A stretch of 64,000 nucleotides of DNA from Succinimonas amylolytica DSM 2873 (lineage in GTDB: Bacteria; Pseudomonadota; Gammaproteobacteria; Enterobacterales; Succinivibrionaceae). Numbering within the stretch: the stretch's first letter is position 1; every line of letters starts with the position of its first letter. The notes beneath the pieces are model-generated. The model was not told the DNA's origin and searched no databases. It saw only the letters and a program-made list of their open reading frames with translations. The translations under genes were made by a program, and so were the position numbers. Shown here piece by piece: positions 7,800-17,109 of this stretch. The stretch lies in NCBI RefSeq assembly GCF_000378405.1, contig NZ_KB899637.1, forward strand, positions 50,134 through 114,133, given 5' to 3'.

Positions 7800-9062
7800 T
7801 TGTTTATGAACCCGCCATTTAAAAGGGATTCCTTCTGGTCGCGATTCACCTATATAACGGTTCTGGCACTTATTACCGCTTTCGGTCCGGTATGTACGGA
7901 TGTTTATCTTCCCTGCGTTCCGGAAATTACCGAGTTCTTCAGAAGCGACCCTTCATCGGTGCAGCTGACTTTAACTGCCTGCTTTCTGGGTATTGCCTTT
8001 GGTCAGTTTTTTATCGGTCCGCTTTCGGACGCTGTTGGCCGCCGGGGGCCGCTCCTGGCCACTCTTTTACTGTTTGCGCTGTCTTCGGTGCTCTGTGCTT
8101 TTACCACCGGCATTCCGATGATGGTGGCCTGCCGTTTCATTCAGGGTGTTGCCGGCGGCGGCGGTCTGGTGCTGGCCCGGGCGATGACGGTGGATGTTTT
8201 TAAGGGCGGAGAGCTTACCCGTACCATGTCGATGCTGATGGGGATTCATTCTATTGCTCCGGTGCTGGGGCCTTTGGCGGGATCTCTCATTATCAGCTAC
8301 TGTTCCTGGGAGTACATCTTTTTTGCCATGGGACTCTGGGGGGTTATTCTTACCGCACTGTCGTTTTTCAGGGCTCCGGAAACCTTTGTTCCGGAAAAGT
8401 CCGCTAAGCCGGCAGGCCGGAAAATTGCTGAGAGCATGCTTGCTCCCCTGAGCGAGTTCCGGAACCGGAATTTTATTGTTCTGGTGTTTGCCAGCGGCCT
8501 GATGACTGCCGGATTCTTCGGATTTCTTTCCGCCTCGCCGTTTCTGCTGCAGAAAACCTATGGATTTACCCCGGGGGAATATGCTCTGTTCTTTTCGCTT
8601 AATTCCAGTATTCTGGTGCTGGCTTCGTTTGTCATAGCCTTTCTGACCAGAAAGTTTTCTGAAAAGGTGCTTGTGAAGGCGGCTCTTATGGCAATCCTGA
8701 TTCCGGCGCTGGAAATTTTTATTGTGGCGGTGACTGTTCCCGGGAATCCGGTCTGGCTTATTGCTGGAGTAATGTGCTATACCTTTCTTTCTGTTATTTT
8801 TAACGCCGGTTCCTTCACCGTTATCATGAGTTTCCGAAAAGTGAATTCCGGAGCCGCCAGCGGGATTTTCGGAGTTCTGGTGTATGCCATGGGGGCAGTG
8901 GCCATGCCGTTTATGGGAATTATGGGGGAATCCTCCATGATCCCTTTCGGAATAGACATTCTGGTCACTTCGGCAGGCGCTCTGGCTATTTTCATGCTGG
9001 TATTCAGAAGGGTCGGGAAGCTGCCGGATCCGGATAAACCGGACGCCGCCATGGCGGGATGA
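7800..9062 (+). CDS. Bcr/CflA-type MFS drug exporter
   Basis: Twelve-helix major facilitator of about 420 residues. Near the N-terminus it has ITAFGPVCTDVYLPCVPEI, typical of the Bcr/CflA (bicyclomycin/chloramphenicol) drug:H+ antiporters. The MFS motif A version GPLSDAVGRRGPLL lies after helix 2, and the helix 4/5 region contains RFIQGVAGGGG and APVLGPLAGS. The first start shown is TTG with GAGGA seven bases upstream; an ATG at 7806 is possible but leaves a 13-base spacing. It stands alone between ycjF and a strong terminator. The substrate is not deducible. Confidence 0.82.
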   Translation: MFMNPPFKRDSFWSRFTYITVLALITAFGPVCTDVYLPCVPEITEFFRSDPSSVQLTLTACFLGIAFGQFFIGPLSDAVGRRGPLLATLLLFALSSVLCAFTTGIPMMVACRFIQGVAGGGGLVLARAMTVDVFKGGELTRTMSMLMGIHSIAPVLGPLAGSLIISYCSWEYIFFAMGLWGVILTALSFFRAPETFVPEKSAKPAGRKIAESMLAPLSEFRNRNFIVLVFASGLMTAGFFGFLSASPFLLQKTYGFTPGEYALFFSLNSSILVLASFVIAFLTRKFSEKVLVKAALMAILIPALEIFIVAVTVPGNPVWLIAGVMCYTFLSVIFNAGSFTVIMSFRKVNSGAASGIFGVLVYAMGAVAMPFMGIMGESSMIPFGIDILVTSAGALAIFMLVFRRVGKLPDPDKPDAAMAG

Positions 9063-9085
9063 CCGGGCGAGTCCGGAGATGATAG

Positions 9086-9114
9086 AAAAGGGGCACGATG
9101 TAGTGCCCCTTTTT
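9086..9114. terminator. Bidirectional terminator between the MFS and barrel genes
   Basis: AAAAGGGGCAC-gatgta-GTGCCCCTTTTT: a seven-pair GC stem with an A-run before and a T-run after, placed between convergent genes, so it can end transcripts from both sides. Confidence 0.9.
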
Positions 9115-9133
9115 AGTACGAAGTCCTTTCAGG

Positions 9134-9823
9134 TCAGAAGGTGAATCTGAGTCCGGCCATGAAATCCAGGGAATCCAGGTCTATGTCGTCAACATAGGTT
9201 TTGTTCCAGCCTCTTCCCATACTGGTGTAGCGCATGCCGAGCTCGGCGCCCACGTGCTTATTAAAGTTAAAATTGACACCGGCACCTACCTGCATGGCCA
9301 GGTCATTCCGATGGTCGGAAAAGTGTCTGTCCTGACTGTAAAGGTCGGCATTGTGCCAGACGATGCCAAGGCCGGCTCCCACGTACGGGGCGATAAGGCC
9401 GTCAAGGGTGTAGAAATCTACGTAGGTATTGAGCAAGAGGCCGCTGGAGGAAACCTCCAGACGGTCGCGGTATATTCTGTTGTAGTCCCGGGAGTCGTAA
9501 CGGAATGTTGCCTTGGAGTTAAAGAAGCCTTCCACTTCAAAGCGGCCTCCTACCACGCCGCTGGTGGTATAGGGAACATTGATGCCGACATACGGATGAA
9601 CAGTGAACACGGCATCGTCGTCAAGGTTGCAGACGCTGTAGCGGTGACATTCCGAATCGGCGCTGGTTATGGCCGTTCCCAGACGGGCACCGAAATACGG
9701 TCTGAAATAAGTATCATACCGGGATATCTGCCGCAGGGTGTCATCTGCGGCAGCCGTGGCGGGAACGGCTGAAAAGGCCAGTGCGGCGACGGCAGCGGCC
9801 AGCGGGAGAATCTTTTTTAGCAT
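9134..9823 (-). CDS. Small outer-membrane beta-barrel protein
   Basis: A 229-residue exported protein with a signal peptide (residues 1-25, ending ATAAADD), followed by alternating amphipathic strands and a C-terminal phenylalanine (FMAGLRFTF), the usual signal for BAM-dependent insertion. Strand pairs such as RPYFGARLGTAI, HPYVGINVPY, APYVGAGLGIVW and LAMQVGAGVNFNF suggest an eight-stranded barrel like OmpW, OmpX or Opa proteins. Two cysteines (HRYSVCNLDD region) lie in a predicted external loop. Role unknown; possibly adhesion, serum resistance or a structural barrel. Dam lies upstream on the same strand, separated by 200 bases. Confidence 0.8.
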   Translation of the reverse strand: MLKKILPLAAAVAALAFSAVPATAAADDTLRQISRYDTYFRPYFGARLGTAITSADSECHRYSVCNLDDDAVFTVHPYVGINVPYTTSGVVGGRFEVEGFFNSKATFRYDSRDYNRIYRDRLEVSSSGLLLNTYVDFYTLDGLIAPYVGAGLGIVWHNADLYSQDRHFSDHRNDLAMQVGAGVNFNFNKHVGAELGMRYTSMGRGWNKTYVDDIDLDSLDFMAGLRFTF

Positions 9824-10023
9824 AGAAGTTCCTTCGTTCGTTTGGTAAGCTTTCAGGGCATAAATCTATTATGAACGAGATATTATCGTATGTATGATTT
9901 TTATCAAGTATCGGTTTAATTCTGTGAGAATACTCACGATCTGTGCCGTCGGGAATCTGTAACGGTGCTTCTGATATCCAGGGACGGCGGCCGTCCCTGA
10001 TCTTTCGGGCGGGGATGGCCAGT

Positions 10024-10863
10024 TTATTCGGGGGAATAGCTGGTAATGATGACTTCCTTTCCGGTACGTTTGGAGGCATCACTGTTGATAAATCTTTTCA
10101 CTGCGATTTCGCTGATAGGGAAGCCCTGGTAAAGCTCGTGAACCAGCGGGACATTATGGTTGCTCAGCATCACCTTGACTCCCCTTGCCGCCAGATCCCG
10201 GAAAACCCCGGCAAGTCTCCGGTGATCCTCCAGGGTAAAGCCGTCTTTGGTATAGTCGGTGAAATTGGCGGTGTCGCTGACGGGGACATAGGGGGAGTCA
10301 AAATATACGAAGTCACCTTCAGAGACGTCATGGAGAGCTTCTGCAAAATCCATAAGCCGGATATCCACATCGTTTTCCCGGAGATAGGAGCTGACTCCCT
10401 GCAGGTTTTCCTCGCTGATGGAGGATCCCTTTACCCGGTTGTTATAGGGAACGTTAAAAAGCCCCTTGCTGTTAACCCGGTAAAGTCCGTTGAAGCAGTG
10501 CTTGTTTATCCAGATCATAAGAGCCGCGCAAGCCGCATCCAGATCGCCTGACTGAATTTTGGCATTATAGGCGCTGCGCACCTCAAGATAGCGTTCCTTG
10601 CTGCATGGCTCGGCATCAAGCTTCCTGACCTCGGAAATAACGGCTGCGGCATCAGCCTTGAGCTGGCGGTAGACATTGATAAGCTGTTCGTTGGTGTCGC
10701 AGATAACCGCATGCCCGGGATGCAGGCTAAAAAGGAGTGCGCCGCCTCCGACGAAGGGTTCGTAATATTTTTTAAAGGTTTTCGGCATCCGAAGTTCCAG
10801 TTCATGAAGAAGCTGGGTTTTTCCGCCGGCCCATTTTACAAAGGGCGCCAGTTTATCGACCAT
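10024..10863 (-). CDS. dam: Dam-type adenine DNA methyltransferase
   Basis: N6-adenine methyltransferase (D12 class, alpha group) expected to modify GATC, 279 residues against 278 in E. coli Dam. The AdoMet site is KWAGGKTQLL (residues 10-19) with PFVGGGAL (36-43). The catalytic motif IV reads DSPY at 189-192 rather than the common DPPY, followed by VPVSDTANFTDYT, a layout close to DpnM-type Dam enzymes. No restriction enzyme gene is adjacent, so this looks like an orphan methylase used in mismatch repair and replication timing. The serine variant occurs in some Dam homologues, so loss of activity is not implied. Confidence 0.88.
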   Translation of the reverse strand: MVDKLAPFVKWAGGKTQLLHELELRMPKTFKKYYEPFVGGGALLFSLHPGHAVICDTNEQLINVYRQLKADAAAVISEVRKLDAEPCSKERYLEVRSAYNAKIQSGDLDAACAALMIWINKHCFNGLYRVNSKGLFNVPYNNRVKGSSISEENLQGVSSYLRENDVDIRLMDFAEALHDVSEGDFVYFDSPYVPVSDTANFTDYTKDGFTLEDHRRLAGVFRDLAARGVKVMLSNHNVPLVHELYQGFPISEIAVKRFINSDASKRTGKEVIITSYSPE

Positions 10864-11098
10864 GTGTAGTTGCCTGTTTTAGTCAGCATGACACCAGAAG
10901 CAGGTTTCTGGCAATGCCGGATATTTGAGGAGGGCATTATAGCCGCTCAGAGGAGGTTTCGCAGTAAAGTATTCCGGATTTTTTTAAGGAGGGGATTTTT
11001 CCGGAACCTTTTCAGGCATTATGAAAGGAATCCGGCGCGGTTCCGCCGTTATGCGGCATCCCGGAGTGTTCCCCCCTGACGCCGTAGGGCTTCCTTTG

Positions 11099-11127
11099 TT
11101 CATTACCGGCCCCGAATTTTGTATAAT
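11099..11127 (+). promoter_or_regulatory. Probable promoter of the alanine symporter gene
   Basis: A perfect TATAAT at 11122-11127 has a weak TTCATT -35 candidate 17 bases upstream (11099-11104). It lies 43 bases before the ATG. The 292 bases between dam and this gene hold no ORF of note. Confidence 0.5.
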
Positions 11128-11170
11128 ACGGACGTTTTTTGTTCTTTAACCTCTTTTGTTAGCTTTTATC

Positions 11171-12616
11171 ATGAAAGAAATAATTGCAGCCATAGCCGGC
11201 GGTTTTGAATGGTTCGATGATCTGGTCTGGGGACCTCCGCTTCTGATACTTCTCCTGGGAGTGGGCATTTTCCTGACCGTTTCTCTGCGGGGGCTTCAGG
11301 TTTCGCGGTTGCCTCTTGCTGCCAGAATGGTGTTTACTCCGCACAAGGAGTCTGCCAGCAAAAAGGGCGATCTCACCAGTTTTGCCGCTCTGTGCACCGC
11401 TCTTGCCGCCACCATCGGTACCGGAAATATTGTCGGAGTGGCCACTGCGGTCAGTATCGGCGGTCCGGGGGCACTGTTCTGGATGTTTGTAGCCGCTTTT
11501 TTTGGAATGGCCACCAAGTATGCTGAATGTCTGCTGGCGGTGCATTTCCGCGAAACCGATTCCCGGGGCCGGTATGTCGGCGGTCCGATGTTCTACATTC
11601 GCAACGGTATCGGAAAGAAATATCCCAGACTTGCAGCAGTGCTGGCCTTCATGTTTGCATTATTCGGTATTATGGCCGGCTGTCTGGGTATCGGAACCTA
11701 CACTCAGATTAATTCCATTGTGGAAGCCGGGGCTCAGCTGGGAGTGGATCGGCTTTATTCTGCTATAGCGGTAACACTGATAGTGGGCTGGATTATCTAC
11801 GGCGGTCTGAAATACATTGCCAATACCTCCAGAACTGTGGTGCCGGTAATGGCAATGGTTTACATCGTCTGCTGCCTCGTGGTGGTCGGGCTTAATATCA
11901 GCGCGGTTCCTGACGCCATTATGCTGATTGTGAAGTCTGCCTTTACCACTACTTCTGCCGTAGGGGGCTTTGCCGGAGCCACCGTGCTCATGGCAATGCA
12001 GAAGGGCGTTGCCAGAGGTATCTTCTCGAACGAGGCCGGTCTGGGTTCCGCTCCGATAGCTGCGGCATCAGCCAAAACCAATTCCCCGGTGGAGCAGGGA
12101 CTGATCTCCATGACCGGAACCTTCCTGGATACCATGATTATCTGTATGCTCACCGGACTTACCCTGGTACTTACCGGAGCGTGGTCTTCCGAGGAAACCG
12201 GGGTGGCTATGACTACTCTGGCGTTTTCCCAGACATTGGGATCCACCGCCGGACTTTACATTATCAATATCAGCCTGCTCTTTTTTGCCATGACCACCAT
12301 CATTGGCTGGAATTTCTATGCCTCCAGATGCGTGATCTATCTTTTCGGAGCCCGGGCAGTTACTCCGTTCAAGATTATCTTTATTATGTTTGTGGCTTCC
12401 TATATCCTCATTGTGCTCTTTGTTGACATGGGAGATGCCACCCAGAAGATGGCCATAAACACGGTGTGGACACTTTCGGATATTGCCAACGGTCTTATGG
12501 CCTTTCCGAATCTGATTGCTCTTTTTATGCTGAGGAAGGTTATCTGGAGTGATACCAGGGATTACTTCAACAATCTCAAAATGAAAAGACAGAAGGCAGC
12601 AATAGAAGAGAAATAG
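11171..12616 (+). CDS. Sodium:alanine/glycine symporter (AGCS family)
   Basis: Sodium-coupled amino-acid importer of the inner membrane, 481 residues with about eleven hydrophobic segments. Family signatures are GTGNIVGVATAVSIGGPGAL near residues 85-104 and SNEAGLGSAPIAAASA near residues 283-298. An ATG at 11171 is chosen because it gives the usual short N-terminus (MKEIIAAIAGGFEWFDDLVW). An upstream in-frame TTG at 11156 adds only five residues. No clear Shine-Dalgarno is seen. It is monocistronic: own promoter upstream, strong terminator after. Alanine or glycine is the likely substrate. Confidence 0.9.
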   Translation: MKEIIAAIAGGFEWFDDLVWGPPLLILLLGVGIFLTVSLRGLQVSRLPLAARMVFTPHKESASKKGDLTSFAALCTALAATIGTGNIVGVATAVSIGGPGALFWMFVAAFFGMATKYAECLLAVHFRETDSRGRYVGGPMFYIRNGIGKKYPRLAAVLAFMFALFGIMAGCLGIGTYTQINSIVEAGAQLGVDRLYSAIAVTLIVGWIIYGGLKYIANTSRTVVPVMAMVYIVCCLVVVGLNISAVPDAIMLIVKSAFTTTSAVGGFAGATVLMAMQKGVARGIFSNEAGLGSAPIAAASAKTNSPVEQGLISMTGTFLDTMIICMLTGLTLVLTGAWSSEETGVAMTTLAFSQTLGSTAGLYIINISLLFFAMTTIIGWNFYASRCVIYLFGARAVTPFKIIFIMFVASYILIVLFVDMGDATQKMAINTVWTLSDIANGLMAFPNLIALFMLRKVIWSDTRDYFNNLKMKRQKAAIEEK

Positions 12617-12673
12617 CTTCCTGAAGCATTTCCGGCACGTTTTCTGAGACAGCAGCCGGATTTGCTGGTAACC

Positions 12674-12713
12674 CCGCGGACGGAGTTTTTGAGGCTCCTT
12701 CCGCGGTTTTTTT
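12674..12713 (+). terminator. Terminator after the alanine symporter gene
   Basis: CCGCGGA (12674-12680) pairs with TCCGCGG (12700-12706), with an inner CGGAG/CTCC stem, followed by seven T residues. Confidence 0.9.
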
Positions 12714-12801
12714 ATGTCAAAATCCGGCCGGAAATCAAATCCCGGAGCCATGACTGCTGTCCGGCAGTCCCGGATTTCCTATAATCATCAGAGGAGAGAT
12801 T

Positions 12802-14904
12802 TTGTCTGAATGCTACCGGGGGATGGCAATGCCTGGATATCTAAAGCTTTTTCTGACAGCACTGCTCCTGATTCTGCCTCCTGCGGGAGGGCCGGAGCGC
12901 GAGACTTTGGATAAATTCGGAACCGGGGAATCGGGCAGCCTGTTTCGTCTGGATCAGAAAACCGAACAGCTGATTGCGGATCTGGTCAGCGGGATGTCCC
13001 TGGATGAGCGGATTTCGCAGCTGATTATTCCGGCCTCAAGATCCTGGAACGATAAACCGGTTACCGAGCTTGCTGCAGCTTCCGGGCTTGGAGAGGTCCT
13101 TAACCGCCATGGCTATGGCGGCTTTGTTTTTTATGCCGCCAACCTGAAGGACAATGAACATGCCGCCAGGCTGCTTCGGGATATTCAGAAAAACGGCCGG
13201 GAGAGAAAGGCCGCCGTGCGTATTCCGTATTTCACGCTTCTGGATCAGGAGGGCGGACAGGTGGCCCGCCTGCGTCACGGTACCAGAATGACCGGCAACA
13301 TGGCTATCGGCGCCACTTCCGCAGCTGTGGCGAATGCAGAGCTTACCGGGAATATTATCGGAGAGGAGCTTTCCGCTCTGGGATTTAACGTGAATCTGGC
13401 GCCGGTTATCGATGTCAACAGCAATCCCGGAAATCCCGTGATCGGCACCAGATCCTTCTCAGATGACCCCGGAGTGGTTGCCGGACTGGGAATTGCCTAT
13501 GCCCGCGGCATTTCCGGGCGCGGTGTCATTCCCGCCTTCAAGCATTATCCCGGACATGGCGATACCGTGTCGGACAGCCATCGGGGGCTGCCTTCGTCCT
13601 TCAAAAACCGGGCGGAGCTTATGAAAACGGATCTTCTGCCCTTTCGGGAAGCGGTGCGTAACGGCGCGGAGATGATTATGACCGCGCATATTTCCTGTCC
13701 CGGCGCAGATAAGCCTCAGGTTTTGGGAGACGGTGTTACTGTCGGGTATTATCCCGCCACCATGTCTCAGGTGATGATTTCCGATATTCTGCGCGGGGAT
13801 CTGGGGTATCAGGGGGTGGTGATTTCCGATGCTCTGGAAATGGAGGCGGTTCTGAATGCCGGACTGGTGCCCGGGGCGCCGGGATCGGTGGAATACCAGG
13901 CCAATATTGCAGCAGCGATCCTCAATGCGGGATCCGATATGCTGCTTCTTCCGGCCGACCTTAAAAATCCGGAGGTTGCCGCATTTTATGATGACTACAT
14001 TGCGGCCATCTCTGACAGAATTACGGCCGGAATTATTCCTGAGGAGCGGCTTAACGAGAGCGTCAGGAGGGTTCTGAGGCTGAAGGTGAAATACGGGCTT
14101 TTTGATATCCGGAATCCGGCTTCCGGACAGCCGTTTTTTTCAGAAGGATTTCCCCGGAAACGGGGTGCTGCTGTCGGCTCCCGGACGCACCAGGAGGCGG
14201 CATGCGGTATTGCCGGGGAAGCGGTCACGCTCCTTAAAAACCGCTCCGGCCTTATTCCGGTCTACGGCGGGGCAGACCGGGTGACGCTGCTGGCTCCGGA
14301 CCGGGAGACGCTGGCAACGCTTAACCATGCGGCAGAAAATCTTCAGGCAGCAGGGTATCTCGGCCCGGATGCCGCGCTGGCCGCCTTTTACTACCTGGAG
14401 CAGGGAACGGAGGGCAGCGAGCTTCACTATCCTCCGGAGCTTGCGGAGAGTCTTTCAGAGTCCGATATTGTTATCGGCTATTCTTCTCTTAGGAACGGCA
14501 GACTCCCGGACCGCAGCAGCCCCTCATATCAGGCTATTTCCCGGGCCATTGCCGCTACTCATTCCGGCGGCGGCCGCTTTGTGCTCATAAGCGGTCATCT
14601 CCCCTATGATGCCGTTCTTTATCCTGAGGCCGATGCCATAATTCTCACGTACATGGGATCGGGACTGGGGATTTTTCCGGATGCCGGGGAAGGCGGTACC
14701 GCGGATCGGACAGACGGAAACTGCAATGCGATTGCGGCCATGGAGCGGATTTTCGGGAAAGGGGAGCTTCAGGGTGCTCTTCCGGTAAATCTCCCGGAGA
14801 TCCGGGAGCTTCCGGACGGAAGCCGGATTTTCGGTACGGAGGACCGGTTCCGGCGGGGCTTCCGGAAAAAGACGCCGTCCTTCCCGAAAGCCTTCATCAG
14901 GTGA
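12802..14904 (+). CDS. Exported NagZ-like beta-N-acetylhexosaminidase (GH3)
   Basis: Glycoside hydrolase family 3 enzyme of 700 residues. The N-terminal barrel holds the NagZ signature KHYPGHGDTVSDSH (about residues 248-261), which carries the His/Asp acid-base pair, and the nucleophile aspartate in VISDALEM near residue 343. A second GH3_C-like domain follows from about residue 430. E. coli NagZ is cytoplasmic and only 341 residues; this protein has a hydrophobic leader (YLKLFLTALLLILPPAGG) and is likely periplasmic or lipid-exposed, as in other two-domain NagZ proteins. The TTG start has GAGGAG five bases upstream; ATG codons at 12823 and 12829 are alternatives. It would cleave GlcNAc-MurNAc fragments in peptidoglycan turnover. 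Confidence 0.82.
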   Translation: MSECYRGMAMPGYLKLFLTALLLILPPAGGPERETLDKFGTGESGSLFRLDQKTEQLIADLVSGMSLDERISQLIIPASRSWNDKPVTELAAASGLGEVLNRHGYGGFVFYAANLKDNEHAARLLRDIQKNGRERKAAVRIPYFTLLDQEGGQVARLRHGTRMTGNMAIGATSAAVANAELTGNIIGEELSALGFNVNLAPVIDVNSNPGNPVIGTRSFSDDPGVVAGLGIAYARGISGRGVIPAFKHYPGHGDTVSDSHRGLPSSFKNRAELMKTDLLPFREAVRNGAEMIMTAHISCPGADKPQVLGDGVTVGYYPATMSQVMISDILRGDLGYQGVVISDALEMEAVLNAGLVPGAPGSVEYQANIAAAILNAGSDMLLLPADLKNPEVAAFYDDYIAAISDRITAGIIPEERLNESVRRVLRLKVKYGLFDIRNPASGQPFFSEGFPRKRGAAVGSRTHQEAACGIAGEAVTLLKNRSGLIPVYGGADRVTLLAPDRETLATLNHAAENLQAAGYLGPDAALAAFYYLEQGTEGSELHYPPELAESLSESDIVIGYSSLRNGRLPDRSSPSYQAISRAIAATHSGGGRFVLISGHLPYDAVLYPEADAIILTYMGSGLGIFPDAGEGGTADRTDGNCNAIAAMERIFGKGELQGALPVNLPEIRELPDGSRIFGTEDRFRRGFRKKTPSFPKAFIR

Positions 14905-14912
14905 ACAGGGGA

Positions 14913-15419
14913 TCACACCTCCATGAAGGGGGTGTTTTCTGAGGGCGGGACAGCCGGATCGGGATGGAGTACGGTATCCTCGCCGCTATCCTCCGGCATT
15001 TCCTGTTCTTCGGCCCCGGCGATTTTCTGGGAGGCCGCGATGCAGAAATCCAGAAAACCGGTAAACAGTTCAGTAATGTCCTGGCTTGCGAGCACTGAGG
15101 CTGTCAGAACTTCGTAGGCCACCAGAAGTCCGGTTTCAGGATCCCGGGAGATTACCGGAGAATTCCCGCCGCCGGACACGCAGGGACCGATTCCGAAATT
15201 CAGAAGATCCAGCACCAGGGGATAATCCACCGGATCCGGAAGTTCCGGAGCAACCACCGAGGACAGAATGATGAGTCCGTCATCCTCTCTGCTGGCGACG
15301 GTAACGATAAATTCCTCGCCGACTGTGAGCTCGCAGATCCCCTGCTCGTCAAAAACCAGCTCGCAGCCGAGCTTTTCGGAAAGACTCTGGAATATTTCTT
15401 TATGATTGTTATTAAGCAT
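14913..15419 (-). CDS. CesT-family type III secretion chaperone
   Basis: A 168-residue acidic protein with the CesT/SycE chaperone pattern: helix 1 (IFQSLSEKLG), beta strands LVFDEQGICELTVGEEFIVTVASREDDGLIILSSVVA, a helix YPLVLDLLNFGIGP, a strand GLLVAYEVLTAS and a long C-terminal helix DITELFTGFLDFCIAASQKI. Such dimeric chaperones bind the N-terminal region of effectors in the cytoplasm and bring them to the type III ATPase. It lies 92 bases downstream of two paralogous effector-like genes on the same strand, so those are its likely clients. The C-terminal 35 residues are an extra acidic, Pro-rich tail. No secretion apparatus gene is present here. Confidence 0.72.
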   Translation of the reverse strand: MLNNNHKEIFQSLSEKLGCELVFDEQGICELTVGEEFIVTVASREDDGLIILSSVVAPELPDPVDYPLVLDLLNFGIGPCVSGGGNSPVISRDPETGLLVAYEVLTASVLASQDITELFTGFLDFCIAASQKIAGAEEQEMPEDSGEDTVLHPDPAVPPSENTPFMEV

Positions 15420-15511
15420 TTAAAATTACCTGAAAATTAAAAAAATTGCGTAATTATGAGGCGGCAGATTGCTGCTGTCCCGCATTCTCTAAAAAGGTGT
15501 CAGAAGGAAAA

Positions 15512-16918
15512 CTATACCGTCAGCCCTTCCGGAAGCTGTATCTGGAGTCTGTTGCTATCGTCCAGGTTTTCCTGGAGTTCAGGATTGCCGTTATTGTTGA
15601 CGCCTTCCTGCTGCTGCATCCGGTAAATCTGTCTCAGCTCGGAGTGGGTGATGGGAGATTTCTTGTTGTCGCCATCTAGGGTGCCTTTTTTCCAGGAATT
15701 CTCATTGATTATGCTGTTAAAGCCTGCTCCCCTGAGCGATTTAAGGTGATTGTCAGAATACTGGAGCATTACCGGCACCCCCTGTTCCTTGAAGAATGAT
15801 AGTCCCAGTTTACTGGTCTCTCTGAAGGTGGCGTACATAATGACATCTTGAACCATCATGAAGGTCGGAGTATTTGTGACGCGGCGGGTCTGATCTTTGG
15901 AACTGGAAGCGTTCTCATTATTTTTTTCTGGAAGCCAGCTTTCGTATTTCATAAAATCCTGATATTTTTGGTCATAGGTTTCACGGTCATCTTTGCGTAT
16001 GGCTGAAAGTTGGGCGAATTCTTTAATTTTATCTATGATTACCCTGATAACGTCCTGGTCGACAGAAATACGCCAATCTTTTGTAGAAATGTTTTTAGCT
16101 ATAAAGCTCATAAGAGCTTTATCAGGGTCACTTTTGAAGGCGGCGTCCCATCCTGTGGCCTTGGTTCCGGTGGCCGTATTATTGTTATTATTGAGTTGAA
16201 GCCAGTGGTAGATTTTCAGGGGAATATCGATTTTACTGAAATTATCGGGTTTGGACAGAAAGGTGGCCCATTTTTTAAGCTGTTCTGGGCTGATTTTTGA
16301 ACCTTCATCAATGTTTAGATATTCTTTAAGCTGCGGTTTGTCATCACTAGGCTGGTCTGAGGCAATGAGAGCTATCGCGTCAAGAGTTTTATAGTATTTG
16401 TCTAATTTCAGGGTTGTGCTGCTGATGTTAATACCGGAGTTGTACCTGTCAATTTTGTTGAAACTGATCTCCTTCTGGGGGTCAAGACGTTTGATGAGCT
16501 GAGGCGCATTAACATTGGAACGACAGTTACTGAATCCGTAGTTGGCGATCTCAATGGAGTCAGCGTCCTTATACTGCGGGGCAGTGATTATGTTTCTGAA
16601 TCTGGCAAGATTATTGGTAATCAATGAAAATTTATAGCTCCTGACAAAAGATTCTATTTGTGTCTTGAGAGCTATTGCAGTTTTGGTTTTTTGGCTGAAA
16701 AAATCCCGATAGTTATCGAACTGTCTGAGTACCTGCACCTTCTTTGAATCGGTATTGACAGTGACCTTATAGGATTTATCGCCTACCATGACAATACCGC
16801 TTTTTTTGTTGGTAGTGCCAGGGACGCTGAAATTCCCGTTTGGGTCAGAAATTTTCAGGATGAAATCATCAGGATCTAAATCATTTGCTTTCGCAAGTGT
16901 GCTAATAATATCAGTCAT
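15512..16918 (-). CDS. Putative type III effector, paralogue A
   Basis: A 468-residue protein of unknown function without signal peptide or membrane segment. It is clearly paralogous to the next gene upstream: shared blocks include TRF/ARFRxII, SFNKIDRYN, IPLKIYHWL, ATFRETSKLGLSFFKEQGVPV and SPITHSELRQIYRMQ near the C-terminus. The frame is open to 17101, but the ATG at 16918 is preferred. It aligns with the paralogue's N-terminus, has GGAAA upstream, and excludes a terminator-like hairpin (17029-17060) that would otherwise be inside the gene. The chaperone gene just downstream makes secretion by a type III system likely. An invariant His-Ser-Glu-x-Arg near the C-terminus may be catalytic; that is inference. 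Confidence 0.68.
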   Translation of the reverse strand: MTDIISTLAKANDLDPDDFILKISDPNGNFSVPGTTNKKSGIVMVGDKSYKVTVNTDSKKVQVLRQFDNYRDFFSQKTKTAIALKTQIESFVRSYKFSLITNNLARFRNIITAPQYKDADSIEIANYGFSNCRSNVNAPQLIKRLDPQKEISFNKIDRYNSGINISSTTLKLDKYYKTLDAIALIASDQPSDDKPQLKEYLNIDEGSKISPEQLKKWATFLSKPDNFSKIDIPLKIYHWLQLNNNNNTATGTKATGWDAAFKSDPDKALMSFIAKNISTKDWRISVDQDVIRVIIDKIKEFAQLSAIRKDDRETYDQKYQDFMKYESWLPEKNNENASSSKDQTRRVTNTPTFMMVQDVIMYATFRETSKLGLSFFKEQGVPVMLQYSDNHLKSLRGAGFNSIINENSWKKGTLDGDNKKSPITHSELRQIYRMQQQEGVNNNGNPELQENLDDSNRLQIQLPEGLTV

Positions 16919-17028
16919 TGGGATTTCCGTATAATCAGTTAACGTGTTTTCCGGAGGGGACTCCGGAAGCTCCGGGAACTTTCCGGTCTTATGCTTTCGG
17001 GACTTAAAGCCGGTCGCCTGGATGCGGC

Positions 17029-17061
17029 AAAGCCCCCGGGTATCATAGTCCGGGGGCTTTT
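17029..17061. terminator. Hairpin between the two effector paralogues
   Basis: AAAGCCCCCGG (17029-17039) pairs perfectly with CCGGGGGCTTT (17050-17060). The T-run on the minus strand is short (TTTGCC), so termination may be partial, or the hairpin may protect the upstream mRNA. Confidence 0.55.
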
Positions 17062-17109
17062 GGTGTAAAGAAAAATATGACTGAACCGTAAGCTGGGCCA
17101 CAGCTTTTA

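Noticed and set aside
17041..17101. Extended N-terminus of effector A
   Set aside because: It crosses a perfect hairpin and has no counterpart in the paralogue; the start at 16918 is preferred.
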